From the NCBI GenBank assembly GCA_026018925.1, contig JAKSZU010000020.1, forward strand, positions 42,625,102 through 42,689,101: 64,000 nucleotides of DNA, given 5' to 3'. The notes below the pieces were generated by a model, which ran no database searches, had not been told where the DNA came from, and saw only the letters and a list, made by a program, of their open reading frames with translations. Position numbers and translations under genes: made by a program. The stretch is from Tupaia tana (taxonomy: Eukaryota > Chordata > Mammalia > Scandentia > Tupaiidae). Of this stretch, positions 21,441 through 33,177 are shown piece after piece (position 1 is the stretch's first letter; each line of letters opens with the position of its first letter).

Positions 21441-23586
21441 AGCTATTTGGTAAAGGGTGGCTTCAGCTCCTATGGCATCGAGGGGGTCCGAATGACTGCT
21501 GTCAGTCTTACCTGTCTCGCTCGCGCGGTGAGAGGTCCTCGCTCGGGCATGGCACACGTCTCCGTGTCCGACAACACTGGCACAGCGTGGAGACTTGATG
21601 GCTACATGGACTGGACATAACGCAGCAACTGGTCATTGGGAGAGAGAAGATGACCACTCAGGAGACAGGCCTCTGCCGCGTCTGGTGGGACTCAGGCCCT
21701 GACTGCGTCACAGTAATCTTGCAGAAGACAAGTGCCCACGTTTGGCTCCATCCTGGCCTTAAGTAGGTCCGTGGTGGCTTGGATTTTGTTAGCAGACTGC
21801 TCTTGGGCAAGGGGAGGAGCTCCTTCAATGTTAGAACTTACGCTAATTTTCTGGGGGCGAAGCCACGATTACGGTAAGTACCTCCTCCCAGCGTCCAGTG
21901 AGAGTTCTTGGATTCACGAGATGGGTGCAGGAGCAATTATACCTCGAACAAGGCGCGTAGCTTTGCTACCAGTAGGCCCCGCTGTACCCTTCAGGGTGAG
22001 CTAGATTGGCCGGCGCAGAGGCTCCCGAGGGTGGGTTTGCTCGCACCGCCTGTCCCCTGCGGCGGGCTGTGGCTCCGCTCTGCACCGTCCTGGTGCAGAG
22101 GCCCTGTCATCTCTCCCTGCCGTGGCCGGCATCGTGGTGTGGACAGGCTCTAATTTCTCCCTGGAAGTGACATATCGCACTTCGCAGATGTCACCAGCCA
22201 AGGCAGGTCACCGGGCACGCTTGCCTGCACAGTCTGGGTGAGTATGGTCACCTCGGGGAGGAGCCCTGAACACATGCATTTGTGTTTTTCAAGTTTATTT
22301 ATTTTTCCTATGAGAGAGAGAGTCACCCCCGACAGGGCCCTCGTGCTGAGACCCACGGCAGGCTCGGCAGGCCAGATCACAGGCACACGTACCCGGCATG
22401 CACGGAGAGGCCTTCAGACGGGAACTGGGACCTGCTGTGTGGGCACCACTGAGTCGCTGCCTGGCCCAGGGCAGAGAATGCGGATGGACCACAGTACGCA
22501 TCTCTCCTCTGTGCTCTCTCAGCCCTAAGATTCCGTGTCATAGAAGAGAATCTCGGGACTTGAAGATGTTGCCAGAGAGCGAGGGCCAGGGACTTAAAGG
22601 AGCTTTAGGATCAGCATGGAAGAGGGCTTTTAACTTAACCATACCCAGTGGGGAAGTGGTTAGGAATGGTTGTGAAGTCACTGAATTTTTATTTTTCCAT
22701 GCAGATGATATTATCAAATGCTTGTCACGACTAGGCTATTACTGTGAATTTTTTAAAAGAAGAAAAATGAAAAGATTTTGATTTAATGTCATCTTTATTT
22801 CAAAAAAAAGATAAGAACACTAATTGTTAAGACTGACAAAGAATTAATTTCTAGTTGCATTGAGAGGAAAAAATTAACAGACTAACAAAATTATAACCTT
22901 AACATGACTGAACTCATTACTCTTGAAATGTGGTGCAGATACTTTGTGTTGGTTTTTTAGTTTGTTTATAGAACTGGAAATGACTTTAGCATGTTAATAT
23001 TTTATCCAATTAAAATTAATATCATTATGTTTTGAGAGTCAAAATGTAAATGTAATGTAAGTGCCATTATATATGTTAGAGCACACACTTAGCTTTTTGT
23101 AAAAATTATGCATACTTACTAACAAAATTTCAAGTATGAAAAGAACAAAGAAAGAAAAATACTACATAGAAATAACCAAGTATAAGAATTACTTATAAAT
23201 AAACCAGTTCTCTTCTTGTGAACATTATTTCAGTCATCCCTTTCTGCATATATAGAGGTTGACGGATGGATTGACAGGGAGAGCAAAATCTGCACGTATA
23301 TGTAGGTATATGTGTATACACACATATATAATATAAATGATCTTATAAAATAGATAATGTAATAGGTAATATATAATAGAAATGATTTTTATAAAAATGG
23401 ATCATATCCTACCAGACATTTAAAATGCATTTATTTTATTCTTATTTAATTTTATTATGATTTATTAGAAGTGAAATGGAAGAGTTTTATATTTTCGGTA
23501 AATGTTTTTCTTCTCAAAAGATATTACTTCCTTAAATATCCTACACTTAAAGAAAGATTTTGAAAACCATTAAAACATCAGCAACA
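21441..23586. other. mostly unique sequence
   Basis: GC-rich to about 22,550, then AT-rich. A degraded SINE-like patch (tttatttatttttcctatga plus agagagag) may lie near 22,290-22,330. No exon is recognised. Confidence 0.35.
21806..21849 (+). repeat. 44-bp direct repeat, right copy
   Basis: Pairs with 18,911-18,954 (38 of 44 positions identical, ungapped), on the far side of the SSB pseudogene and of a type C SINE. Confidence 0.8.
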
Positions 23587-23856
23587 GGGACCAGCAGTTA
23601 GTGTAATGGCTATATTGCTGGACTCCCACGTAGTCGACTGCAGTTCATGTCCCGGACCCGGTGGCTTAAAACTCACGCCTGGCGCATGTGCGTGAGTGCC
23701 CAAGATCCTGAGAGGAGAATGGAGGAGAAGGGATTGCGGCATGGCCATCTCCCCTGGGGGGTGATTTCTCGCTTTCTGTCTCTCTGTCTCTCTCTGTCTG
23801 TCTGGCGAGCGCACGCACCCTATAGCGAAAACCTCTCAAAAAAAAAAAAAAAAAAA
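23587..23856 (+). repeat. type A tRNA-derived SINE (A2 variant)
   Basis: Full sense copy with a long A tail. It has a perfect 15-bp duplication (aaaacatcagcaaca) at 23,572 and 23,865. Confidence 0.95.
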
Positions 23857-24335
23857 ACAAAACAAAAACATCAGCAACATTGCCTTTTAAAGCGGAGATG
23901 TTTTCATTTTGACAGCACTGACTGATGGAAAGATGACGCCTCTCCTGTTCTTACCCTTCCTTCTGTGTCTCTTTATTTCACCTCTACATTTTGTTCTGAC
24001 TTTATTTAATTTTAATGTGACTTTAAACTTACTTGAATGTTGAGAAAATAGTGGAAGGCATTCTCTTGTAGTGGAAAGTATACTTTTTCCCAAATTCACA
24101 AATGACTAATATTTTGCCTCATTCTTATCATTGTTATAAATATATTTTACATAAATGCAAATGATTTTTTGAACTCTACTTAATACACAGTTAAGTATTT
24201 CCAAAGAACAAGACATTATCTTAAATAATCACAGTGCAATTTTCTAAAGCAGAAAATTTGACATTGCTACAACACTATGTTCTAGTCTGCAGTTTATGTT
24301 CAAATTGCATCGGTTGTTCCAACATGCTCTTTTTC

Positions 24336-24720
24336 TTTGCCTTTTTTTTTTTTTGAGAGAGATTTTTGGTATAGATTGCATGCACTCACCAGAGAGACAG
24401 AGAGACAGAGAGACAGAGGAACAGAAAGGGGATGGCCACACCGCAACCCTTCTCCTTCATTTTCCTCTCCTCCCTCCCCTCCTCTCTTCTCCTCCCTCCT
24501 CACCTCCTCCCCTCCCCTTCTTTTCCCTCTCCTCTCCTCTCCTCTCCTCTCCTCTCCTCTCCTCTCCTCTCCTCTCTTCTCCTTCTCTCCTCTCCTGACT
24601 TTGGCATGCATGCACACATGCCTAGTGTGTTTTAAGTCACCGGGTCTGGGACATGAACCACGGTTAACTATGTGGGAGCCCAGTGATGTAGCCATTACTG
24701 TCAACCATCTGCTGGGCCCC
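24336..24720 (-). repeat. type A tRNA-derived SINE with an internal CT expansion
   Basis: The tail (ttttttgagagagatttttgg) and the head end (catctgctgggcccc) are normal, but the CT-rich middle has grown into a long TCCTC array, making the copy about 120 bp longer than usual. Confidence 0.9.
24463..24597. repeat. (TCCTC)n array inside a SINE
   Basis: Roughly 27 CT-rich pentamer-like units. The last 60 bp are a nearly pure repeat of ctcct. It grew from the SINE motif cctccattctcctctcgg. Confidence 0.9.
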
Positions 24721-25284
24721 CAATACGCTTTTTATTGATACATTTTTTCCTAGGGTGAAATCCAATCTAGGATCATGCATCACTTAGTTGTCATGTCTCT
24801 TGTTCTCTATAATCTGAAGCAGTTCTTCAGCCTTTCACTTTTCTTGTCTTGATATTTGTGAGGAATATAGGTCAATTATTTTCTAGAATGTTCCTCAGTT
24901 TGTCTAATAATAAGATTCAGGTGGTGAATTTTTAACAGGAGCTCCGGGAGGCAATGTGTCGTTCTCAGTGCCTCATGTTAGCAGGCCTAAGACGCCTGTC
25001 CCAACCCTGGTGATGCCAGCTGTGACCGCATGCTTCAGGTGCTGTCTGTCAGGGTCCTCTTCTGTACCAGTCACTCTCCTCCTTCTAGCTGACAAAAGTG
25101 TTGAACAACATCCTGAAACTATTCAATATCCAACGACTCATGTGAGTTTTCTCCACTAGGCTAACATCTAATGATGCGTTTTCTATTTCCATCGCTCCTG
25201 TATTTATTGGTTGACTTTCTACTACAAAGAATAACTTTACTTATCTACCATTTATATTTTTTCACTGCATTATACACTTATTAT

Positions 25285-25760
25285 CAGTCGAATTATGTTC
25301 TCCCCGCTTTCAAAAACAAATATTGAAGTCCTAACTCCCAGCACTTCAGAATGACTCTACTTGGATAGAGAGTTTTTGTAGATTTAACTAAGTTCAGGTG
25401 AAGTTATTAGGTTGATCCCTAATATAAACGACTAGTGTCCTTATACAAAGGAAAAATTTGGGCACGCACATACACACAAACACACGCAGTGGGAAGATGA
25501 TGAGACACACACAGAGAACACCATGTGAAAATGGAGGCTCGGAGGATGTGTCTGTAAGCCAAGGAGTGCAGAGATGGCTGGTAAACCTCGGAAGGTGCTA
25601 GAAAGAGATGAGGAAGGACTCCCCTCCAGGTCTCAGTGAGATCTAGACTTGCCTGATGTTGAACTTCCAGTCCCCAGAACTGCGAGACCATAAGCTTCTG
25701 TTCCTTGGGGTCATCCAGCCGGTGGTACTTGGTTTTAGCAACCCTGGGAAACGGACACAG
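25285..25760 (+). mobile_element. MaLR-type (MLT1/MST-like) LTR
   Basis: The order cgaattatgttctccccgct, attgaagtcctaactcccag, gtccttatacaaaggaaaaa, gtccccagaactgcgagacc and ggtacttggttttagcaacc is the standard text of an ERVL-MaLR LTR in sense orientation. It is a non-autonomous ancient LTR with no coding capacity. Confidence 0.8.
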
Positions 25761-26384
25761 TCCTGGAAGATTTTATTCTATATAGACAGTTATAACCAGG
25801 CACCATCATTGTTTATTTTGGTAGACCAGTTGTCTCAGATCCTGCCAAAAAACACCCTGAAGGGGTTCTTCGGGGTGGTTCATGTGTTGTCATGGTATGA
25901 CCCCATTATTTTTTTTGAGAACTCCCTTAATTCTCAGCACAAGATGTTCCTGCCCCTTTTGTATTCCTCCTGCTCTGGGCCTCAGCTCTACAGCTACGAG
26001 ATGTTTTTCTCTTTTTCTTATTCCTTGTCTCTTTCATTCTGTCTCTGTCTCTTCTGTTTCTCTCTTATCTGTCCAGTCATCTATCAATTAATCGATCAGT
26101 CTATATAATCTCCTTGAAGTCACACTGATACTCTCCGTTTCAGTCTATCACCTCCAGGGATGTTCTCGTTTTTCTGCTTTTCATGTTCATAACAACCCAC
26201 TTTAACTAAAAGGAGAAATCTGACTGTCATTACCATCAAAGTATTTGCTCATTTGCTTAAGCTAGAAATATATTTACTCATGTACCTTTCTTCATACAAA
26301 TTCATTTTAAAATTTCTAATCTATACCACTAAGAAAAGCAAATCTACTAATTAAATATGTGTTTACCATTTTTTTCTTTTAGTC
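25761..26384. other. unique sequence
   Basis: Pyrimidine-rich near 26,010-26,080. No recognised element or exon. Confidence 0.35.
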
Positions 26385-26431
26385 TTCTTGTTTTGTTTTG
26401 CCAGAAGGCATGCGCACTTGTGAGAGAGATG

Positions 26432-26470
<39 letters not shown>

Positions 26471-26655
26471 GGTCACACTGCAATCCTTTTTCTTCCACAT
26501 CTCCATTCCCTCAGGATCTGGAGCATGCACGCACACACACGCCCAGTGTGTTTCTCAGATCATCAGGGCTGGGGTTCAAACCCTGTTTGGCTTTGTGGGA
26601 TCTGGCTGCCAGTGCACGGTGCTGAATCACTGTGCTCCAGGGCTGGCCTCTGCAG
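26385..26655 (-). repeat. type C tRNA-derived SINE with an (AG)n expansion
   Basis: Antisense copy whose purine block is expanded to about 20 AG units (26,432-26,467). It ends ccagggctggcc. Confidence 0.82.
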
Positions 26656-26711
26656 TTCTTTCTTCTTTTTCTTTTTTTTCTTAAGGTAAAATGAAAGTGC
26701 GGTTAAATACA

Positions 26712-26930
26712 CAAGTCTGAGCCAGCTGGTGCTGAGTCAGTCCTAGATAAAAAGATTGTTGGTTCAAGTTTGAAGGCCTCCCTGAGAGTGCTGGGCACAC
26801 ATGTCGCCAAGATTTGGGTCTGGCTGGAGGCGGACTTGGGTGTCAGGGCCCTGTAGGGAGTGCTGTCTCTCCCTCTTGCTCATGGAAGAAATAAATAACT
26901 AACTTAAAAATAAATAAATTGATATAAAAT
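26712..26930 (+). repeat. type D SINE
   Basis: Contains gggcacacatgtcgccaaga, tttgggtctggctgga and a tail cttgctcatggaagaaataa, similar to copies at 52,970, 61,159 and 62,735. Confidence 0.6.
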
Positions 26931-27463
26931 TTAATGAGGGTTGACAAATGAATATGCTGATCAGTTAATTTCCCTGCAAGGCAACATATTTTCTATTTTT
27001 CACCACTGTATACACTTATCTGTTCTAGAATCTTATATAAATGGGTCATATAATATCTTACATAGCTTTTATGTCTGGCTTTTTTCACATAATGTGAAAT
27101 TCATGCATGTTGTTACATGTACCAGTGACTGTTAAATTCACGTAAAGTTTAGTAGGTGATCATAGATTCTTCGAGGTTTTTTATATACATGATAATGGCA
27201 TGTGTGAATAGAGACAGTTTCACTCTTTCCTTTCCAATCTGTATACCTCACTTACTTTTTTCTTACTTTGTTGCCCTAGCTAGAAATTCCTGTATTTTAT
27301 TAAAAATGCTTGTCACATGTGCACTTGAAAAGAAAATACATTCTGAAATTTTAAGGTCTTCCATAAATGTCATGTAGGTGAAGGTGCCTGGTTACTGTTA
27401 TTTAGACCTTTTACATTCTTATTGATCTTTTGAGCAATTTTTTTCTGTCAATTATTAACAGAG

Positions 27464-27712
27464 GGGTGTCCAGCCAGTGGTGTGGTTGCTAGGGTGGCTG
27501 GATGCCACATGAGTGACTGCATGTTTGAACCCTGGACCTGAAGTCTTGAAAATCACCTTGGGTGCTTGTGCTTGCCCAGGATCTCGAAGGAGCGAGAAGT
27601 GGAGCAGAAGGGGTTGCGGCGCAATCTTCTCCTGGTGAAGGGGCGCCCTCATTTCCTCTCTGCCTCTCTCTGGCAAGTGCATGTACCCTCTGGCAAAAAT
27701 TTTTTTTTTAAA
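27464..27712 (+). repeat. type C tRNA-derived SINE
   Basis: Sense: ccagccagtggtgtggttgc, agcagaaggggttgcggcgc, and tail accctctggcaaaaat. Confidence 0.8.
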
Positions 27713-27884
27713 GAAGGATGTTACTATCCTCAACTAGTTGGTTTTTGCTTCTTGTATTTTGTATGACTATTAGTAAGACACATATATTATTTTTGTATTT
27801 TCCTGACAAGTTGATCGTATGAACTCTTTCTTTTTTTCTGGTAATACTCCTTCAAGTTTTTTATTTTTTTATTTAAAAAAAATT

Positions 27885-28143
27885 TTTTTTTATTTGAGAG
27901 GTTTTTGCTATAGGGCGCATGTGCTCGCCAGAAAGACAGAGAGAGACAGAGAGACAGAAAGCAAGAAATCACCCCCCAGGGGGGATGGCCACGCCGCAAT
28001 CCCTTCTCCTCCATTCTCCTCTCGGGATCTTGGGCACACACACACACGCCCTGTGTGAGTTTAAGCCACTGGGTCTGGGACGCAAACCGCGGTTGGCTAC
28101 ATGGGAATCCAGCGACATAGCCATTACGCTAACTGCTGGTCCC
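27885..28143 (-). repeat. type A tRNA-derived SINE
   Basis: Near-consensus antisense copy. It is flanked by tccttcaagttttt at 27,848 and 28,145. Confidence 0.92.
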
Positions 28144-28374
28144 ATCCTTCAAGTTTTTAAAGTAAATATTGTCTGATATTAATATAGCTATTCTGGCTTT
28201 CTGCTGTTTATATGGTGTATATACTTTTCATCCTTTTATTTTTAACCAACCTATGCCCTTACCTTTGAAAGGCATCTAGTATTGGTAGCATATAGTTGAA
28301 TCTTGCTTTGTTTACTTTCTGATAATCTCTGCCTTTCAATTAGATATTAGTCTATGCATATTTCATTTAATTTT

Positions 28375-28480
28375 TTAAGAGATTTTTGCCTTAGGGCACG
28401 TGCACTAACTTGAGAAAGAGAGACAGACAGACATGGTGATAGGGAAAGTGAGAAATCACCCCCCTGAGGTGTGATCACCT
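28375..28480 (-). repeat. truncated type A SINE (tail half only)
   Basis: Only the tail side is present (taagagatttttgcctta to aatcacccccctgagg). It stops abruptly at the L1 ORF1 sequence, so the head half was lost, probably with the neighbouring L1 segment. Confidence 0.75.
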
Positions 28481-28732
28481 CTTGTGGAAGAACTTCCTCA
28501 CCTCCTGGAACTTGTTGTCTCTTTTCTCCTGCATTTTCTGGAGTTCATTTTCTCTCTTCTGTTGCATCTCTGTTAGCTTTGTCACTGTGAATATCCTAAA
28601 TTCTTTATTTGACATTTCCACAAGTTCTATGGTACTGTCTGTGGATGATGAACGGCTGTTCTTTTCCCTTGGGGGAGTGATATTATCTTGATTTTCCATA
28701 TTTATTGTGCCTTTGTGGTGGTTTCTGGTCAT
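28475..28732 (-). pseudogene. L1 ORF1 N-terminal fragment
   Basis: An 85-residue minus-strand frame with an acidic/polar start and a lysine/glutamate-rich coiled-coil-like end (TEMQQKRENELQKMQEKRDN). The equivalent sequence is at about 62,010-62,225. In L1, ORF1 is an RNA-binding chaperone; this piece has only its N-terminal part. Confidence 0.65.
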
Positions 28733-29373
28733 CTGATGGATTATATGTTACTTCCTACCTTCTTGAAGTTAATTCTGAGTGTTAGAGGCATGCAGAAGGA
28801 GATGACCAGCAATATTTCTGCAGTTTCGTTTCCCTGATCCTCACCAAGCAACCTGCACTTTTGTCAATGGAACTGGATATTACCAAGACCTCACAGTTTC
28901 AAGGAAATAGGTGCATCTGGGCTGAGCTGCCGGGTTTCAACTAAGAATTCAGAGGTCTGTGGGAAGAGATGAGCTGTGCTCACTGCAGCTCCATATTTCC
29001 CTGCTGCTCACTTTGAAGATTCTTTTCTCTCATTTTTAGTTACTTGGTGGCATATTCACGGTTGGCTAATTTGTTAGAGATTTGTGCTACTGTAAGCTCA
29101 TGTGCTTCACTTTACTGTGAGGTACTTCTATGCCTATTTCTCCTCTACTACTGTGCTTTGCAACATGGTAGCCACAGAAAGGAATTTCAATTTAGATGTA
29201 TAAAGATGAGTTTCTCCCTTTTTCTATCAGTTCAGTGAGGGTGAGGTTTTCTATGGCCCTAAAAGTTTTCAAATGTGTTGCTACTGTGCACCTAGACCTG
29301 CCTACTCAGTGTGTGGAAGGTGAGAAGCAAGGTGAGAAAGTCAGGTAAGAGAAGGGAAACAAAGGGGGGAAAA

Positions 29374-29413
<40 letters not shown>

Positions 29414-29438
29414 GAAGGAAGGAAGAAAGAAAGAAAAG
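29374..29438. repeat. (GAAA)n microsatellite
   Basis: Tetramer gaaa with ggaa variants, next to the L1 5' end. Confidence 0.9.
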
Positions 29439-29579
29439 GGAAAACAAATCGATGAAAAGGGAAAAAATTTTTTTAACAAAAAGGCAAAAAAATGAGAACA
29501 GTGAAGGGACTAAGCCCACCTCAGATGCACATGGATTCTGAAATTAGCAAGAGAAAGGAGAGGGCAGAGACACGAGACA

Positions 29580-29960
29580 GTACCTACAGATTTTAAAGAA
29601 AAAAAACATATGAGAGAAAGGGAGAGGGAGAGAGAGAGAGAGACAGAGACAGAAAGAAGACAGAGACTACCCTACCTGGCTTTTCACTGGGTGTTGCCCA
29701 GGAGAGTAGTAGTTTGCCTTCTATTCAGTCCATTTGATTTTTTTTCCTGCCTCTTGTGTTGTCAATTATATTACATCTATCTGTGAAATAAAACCCACAA
29801 TGAAGTGTTAAAATTTTTGCTTTAAACAATCATGTCATTTAACGAAATTAGAAGAAAACAAATATAGATTTTTATATTGATTGCTTATGGTGCTTTGCAT
29901 TTCTTCTTATAAATCTGTGTTTTCATCTGATACCTTCTCATTTCAGTTTAAAAAATGTTC
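29580..29960. repeat. old L1-like sequence and a purine-rich SINE-like patch
   Basis: A gagaga-rich patch (29,610-29,670) is followed by tgctttaaacaatcatgtca and atctgtgttttcatctgata, which resemble an old L1 region read antisense. The pieces at about 30,120-30,180 and 30,545-30,635 probably continue it. Confidence 0.45.
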
Positions 29961-29961
29961 T

Positions 29962-30120
29962 TGAGGGCTGGCAGGTCATGTGGTTAGGTGGCTGGACCCC
30001 CACATAACCGACTGCATTTCGAGTCCTGGACCTGGTGACTTGATTTCTCACTTTCCCTTTCTCTCTCTAGTTAAACTGAAAAGATAATAATAACAAATTA
30101 AATTAAATAAACAGTTATTT
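29962..30120 (+). repeat. type B tRNA-derived SINE
   Basis: Sense: ggctggcaggtcatgtggtt, tttcgagtcctggacctgg, ctctctctagttaaactg, then an AT-rich tail. Confidence 0.82.
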
Positions 30121-30184
30121 TTTAAAAAAAACTTTCCTTAACAACAGTGTTTCTGCTTTTCATTGATTTGACAATGTTTCAATT

Positions 30185-30420
30185 ATTTTTTTAAAATGTT
30201 TTTGCCATAGGGTACTGGAGAGAGAGAAAGGGAAAGTGAGAAATTATACCCCAAGGAGGATGGTCATGCCACAATCCCCTCGCCTCCATTCTCTTCTCAG
30301 GATTCTGGGCATGCACACATGTTCCAAGCATGATTTTCAAGCTACTGGGTCTGGGACTTGACTTGTAGTTGGTAACATGGGAGTCCAGTGCCTTAACCAT
30401 CACGTCACTTGCTGGGCCTC
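30185..30420 (-). repeat. type A tRNA-derived SINE (diverged)
   Basis: Antisense: tttttgccatagggtact, a shortened purine block, and a head end cacttgctgggcctc. Confidence 0.8.
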
Positions 30421-30454
30421 ATTTAAATAAACATGATCTATTCCTTTTGTTCCA

Positions 30455-30545
30455 CAGGTGAGAGAAAGAGAGATTGAGAGAGACCCCCAATGAGGCTCTC
30501 AGCAATCTGTCCCGGTCCAGCCCTGAGGAGCTCTGTCCTCTGTCC
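30455..30545 (-). repeat. possible type D SINE remnant
   Basis: Antisense-like: caggtgagagaaagagagat and cccccaatgaggctctcagc. Assignment is weak. Confidence 0.3.
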
Positions 30546-30635
30546 GGATTCTACACATTCATTTCTAGCAGATAATTTTGCTAAATATAAATTTCTGAAT
30601 GGAAGGTTTTGAATTTTTCTTTGTCGTGTATTTTG

Positions 30636-31020
30636 GTTAACTAATGCTGCCCCGCATACTCCCTCGAAACCTAGTGGTGTAAAATAACGACATTTTTGTG
30701 TCTAATGATTTTCTGGTTGGCTGGGTCTCCTGCTTCCCACCACATTGACTGTGGTCACTTGCCGGTATTTGGCTGTCACTGGACTCTTCAGTGTTCCAAG
30801 ATGATTTCATTTAAACATCTGCCACCTTGTTAGGACGCAGGCTCAGCGGCATGGCTCCCCTGTTCACGGAGTCTCACAGTCTGTCCACGGGGTCCCCTCG
30901 GGGAACTGGCTGCTACCTGACGGCTCAGGACTCCAGGAGCCAGTGTTTGCAGAGACCAAAAGAAGCTGCCAGGCTTCCCTAGGGCCAGGTTGTAGACAGA
31001 CATGCGTTGTTTATATCATG
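30636..31020. repeat. probable ancient interspersed repeat, family unsure
   Basis: The text ttaactaatgctgccccgca, gaaacctagtggtgtaaaat and gattttctggttggctgggt resembles a common old mammalian repeat (ctaatgctgc...cttagtggcttaaaacaac...). I cannot name the family with confidence. Confidence 0.4.
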
Positions 31021-31088
31021 CTCTTTCTTTCTTTCTCTCTTTCTTTCTTTTGTCTTTCCTTCTTCCTTTCTTCCTTTCCTTTATTTTT
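31021..31088. repeat. (TTTC)n/(TTCC)n tract
   Basis: A pyrimidine tetramer tract running into the antisense tail of the next SINE. Confidence 0.85.
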
Positions 31089-31362
31089 TTTAATCTGTTG
31101 CCAGAGAGCACCTGTACTCATCAGAAAGAGACATAGAGACAGAGATAGATAGACAGAGAGAGAGAGAAAGTATCTCTCAATGGGGCAGGTCATTCCACAA
31201 TCCTTTTTTCTCCATTTTCCCATCCACTAGGATTTGGGGCGTGTGTGCACATGCGCCTGGAGTGTTTTTCAAGCCACCGAGGCAGGGGCTTCAGCTGCAG
31301 TCAGCCATGTGGATCCAGCTTTGCAGTCCAGCACTTAACTGCTGCCCTATGTGCTGGGCGCG
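31085..31362 (-). repeat. type C tRNA-derived SINE
   Basis: Antisense: tgttgccagagagcacctgt, ccatccactaggatttgggg, and an end near tatgtgctgggc. Confidence 0.8.
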
Positions 31363-31489
31363 GGTTACTTTCCATTAACAACGTCTCTTGTTTTGAACTA
31401 TGAGTCATATTTTCCTGTTTCTTTGCATGTGTGATGACAGTGCAGGGAATATGATGAATCTTTGATTCTTTTTTTAAATTTATTTTTTA

Positions 31490-31764
31490 TTTTATTATGT
31501 GTTAAGAGTGATTTTTGCTATAGGGTACATGTGCTCTCTGAAGAAACAGAGAGAGAGACAGAAAGACAGAAAGCAAGAAATCACCCCCCCCCCCCGGGGG
31601 GATGGCCATGCCACAATCTTTTCTCCTCCAGTTTCCTCTCGGGATTTGGGGCACACATGCACACATGCCTGGCGTAAATTTTAAGCTGCCTGGTCTGGGA
31701 CTGGAACCACGGTCAGCTACGTGGGAGTTGAGCGATGTAATCATTACACCATCTGCTAGCCCCA
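31490..31764 (-). repeat. type A tRNA-derived SINE
   Basis: Antisense, with a C run at 31,584-31,595. It ends catctgctagcccc and is flanked by atgaatctttgatt and atgaatcttcaatt. Confidence 0.9.
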
Positions 31765-31779
31765 TGAATCTTCAATTGT

Positions 31780-32215
31780 ATTGCTACGTCTAAAGTAGGC
31801 CTTTGCCAGCAGGCTGCTCACTCCAGTTACCTGAATCTCCGGTGCCTGTCTCCTGAGCGGCACAGCCTACTTGCAGTCCCTGCTGCTTCCTCCGTCTTCA
31901 ACGGCCACTTCCTGCCATTTTCACTTGGTGGAACTTCCCATTGTCCTCGGAGTTTCCCATTTCTGTGCATTTCAGGAGTCAGTAAAAGACATGAGTGGAA
32001 TTTGGATGCATCTTTGGGGGGTTATCTCTGTGTTTCCCCAGTTTTGGGGATTTCCTTCCACTCACTTCCTCATATTTTAGCTGCTTTGTAGTTCCAAACT
32101 CCAAAACTTGAAAAAAACTAAAGTTTTTTCTTTGTATTTTTTTTTCCTTCTGATCTATTTGTTGGCCATTCTGATATAAGGGCACCAATTATTATTGTGC
32201 TGCAGACACTTCCAT
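31780..32215. other. unique sequence
   Basis: No recognised repeat or exon. Confidence 0.35.
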
Positions 32216-32225
32216 CTCATCTGTT

Positions 32226-32480
32226 TCTTTGGAGAGGTTTTGGCTATAGGGCGCGTGCACTCGCCAGACAGACAGAGAGACAGAGAGATAGAAAGCGAGA
32301 AATCACCCCCCAGGGGGGATGGCCACGCCGCAATCCCTTCTCCTCCATTCTCCTCTCGGGATCTTGGGCACGCACGCACACGCGCCTGGCGTGAGTTTAA
32401 GCCACTGGGTCCGGGACTCGAACCATGGTCGGCTACGTGGGAGTTCAGTGATATAGCCATTATACTAACTGCTGGTCCCT
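32226..32480 (-). repeat. type A tRNA-derived SINE (A1 variant)
   Basis: Near-consensus antisense copy with an intact B-box core (tcgaacc), flanked by catctcatct on both sides. Confidence 0.92.
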
Positions 32481-32829
32481 TTTTTTTCATCTCATCTTTA
32501 TATCTAACAGTTTCTCTGAATTGCTTTAGTGCATATTTTTCTATGATCTATTATTTAATAAATAATTTATTGATTCGTTTAGCAGGTCTTTACCTCAGTG
32601 TTGTCTTGGTTCTCAGTGTGTTTGCTAATTTCCACTATTCCTTGCATTTAATTATATTACTTTACCATTCCGTCTTTGAATAGTTTTTTTTTTTCCAAGT
32701 TGCTTTATAGATAAAGCAGTCTTTAGAATCTACTACTCTTGGATAATGTTTTTTGGGTTCTTCATTAGGCTTTTGCAGCCGAGGACATTTGGTGCATTTG
32801 AAAAGTTTTTCTGCAGTCTGATTGCAAAG
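32481..32829. other. AT-rich sequence
   Basis: May be old L1 but not clear enough to name. Confidence 0.3.
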
Positions 32830-33009
32830 CTCAGATGTCTTTGTCAGTTTGGGTTGCTATAACAAAATGTCTCCATTGAGTAATTTAAAAAGGACAGACA
32901 GATGTCTCTCACGGGTTTGCAGACTGCAAAGTCTAAGGTCTCGGCTCCAGCACATCCAGCATCTGGTGAACACTCCGCTTCATAGCTGCTGCTTTCCACG
33001 TCCTCACTT

Positions 33010-33147
33010 GGCAGAGGGCGTGGGTCCCCGCAGACTTCTCCCATGAGAGCTAATCCCTGTCTACCTCCTAATGACATTGGCAGAGGGCGTGGGTCCTCGC
33101 AGACTTCTCCCATGAGTGCTAATCCCTGTCTGCCTCCTAATGACATC
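33010..33147. repeat. 69-bp tandem duplication inside the LTR
   Basis: Two adjacent 69-bp units starting ggcagagggcgtgggtcc differ at about four positions. Confidence 0.92.
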
Positions 33148-33177
33148 TTCTTGGGGGTTAGATTTCAGCATGTGAAT

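Larger units (their letters stand above)
23940..25275. repeat. ancient L1 (L1M-type) fragment, interrupted
   Basis: From about 24,740 the text tagttgtcatgtctcttgtt, gcagttcttcagcctttcac, gaatgttcctcagtttgtct, ttctcagtgcctcatgttag and tctactacaaagaataactt follows, in order, a well-known old L1 segment. The part before the SINE (aatgactaatattttgcc) probably belongs to the same element. Strand was not assigned. Confidence 0.65.
26931..29300 (-). repeat. decayed L1 on the minus strand with an internal deletion
   Basis: From high to low coordinates it holds a 5' UTR-like part (29,300-28,735), an ORF1 start (28,732-28,475; encodes ...NMENQDNITPPREKNS...), then, after a SINE fragment, ORF2 endonuclease-like text (28,370-27,160, e.g. 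gtctgatattaatatagcta). The 5' part closely resembles that of the L1 at 57,105-62,700. Most of ORF1 is missing, and the rest has stops and SINE insertions. Confidence 0.7.
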
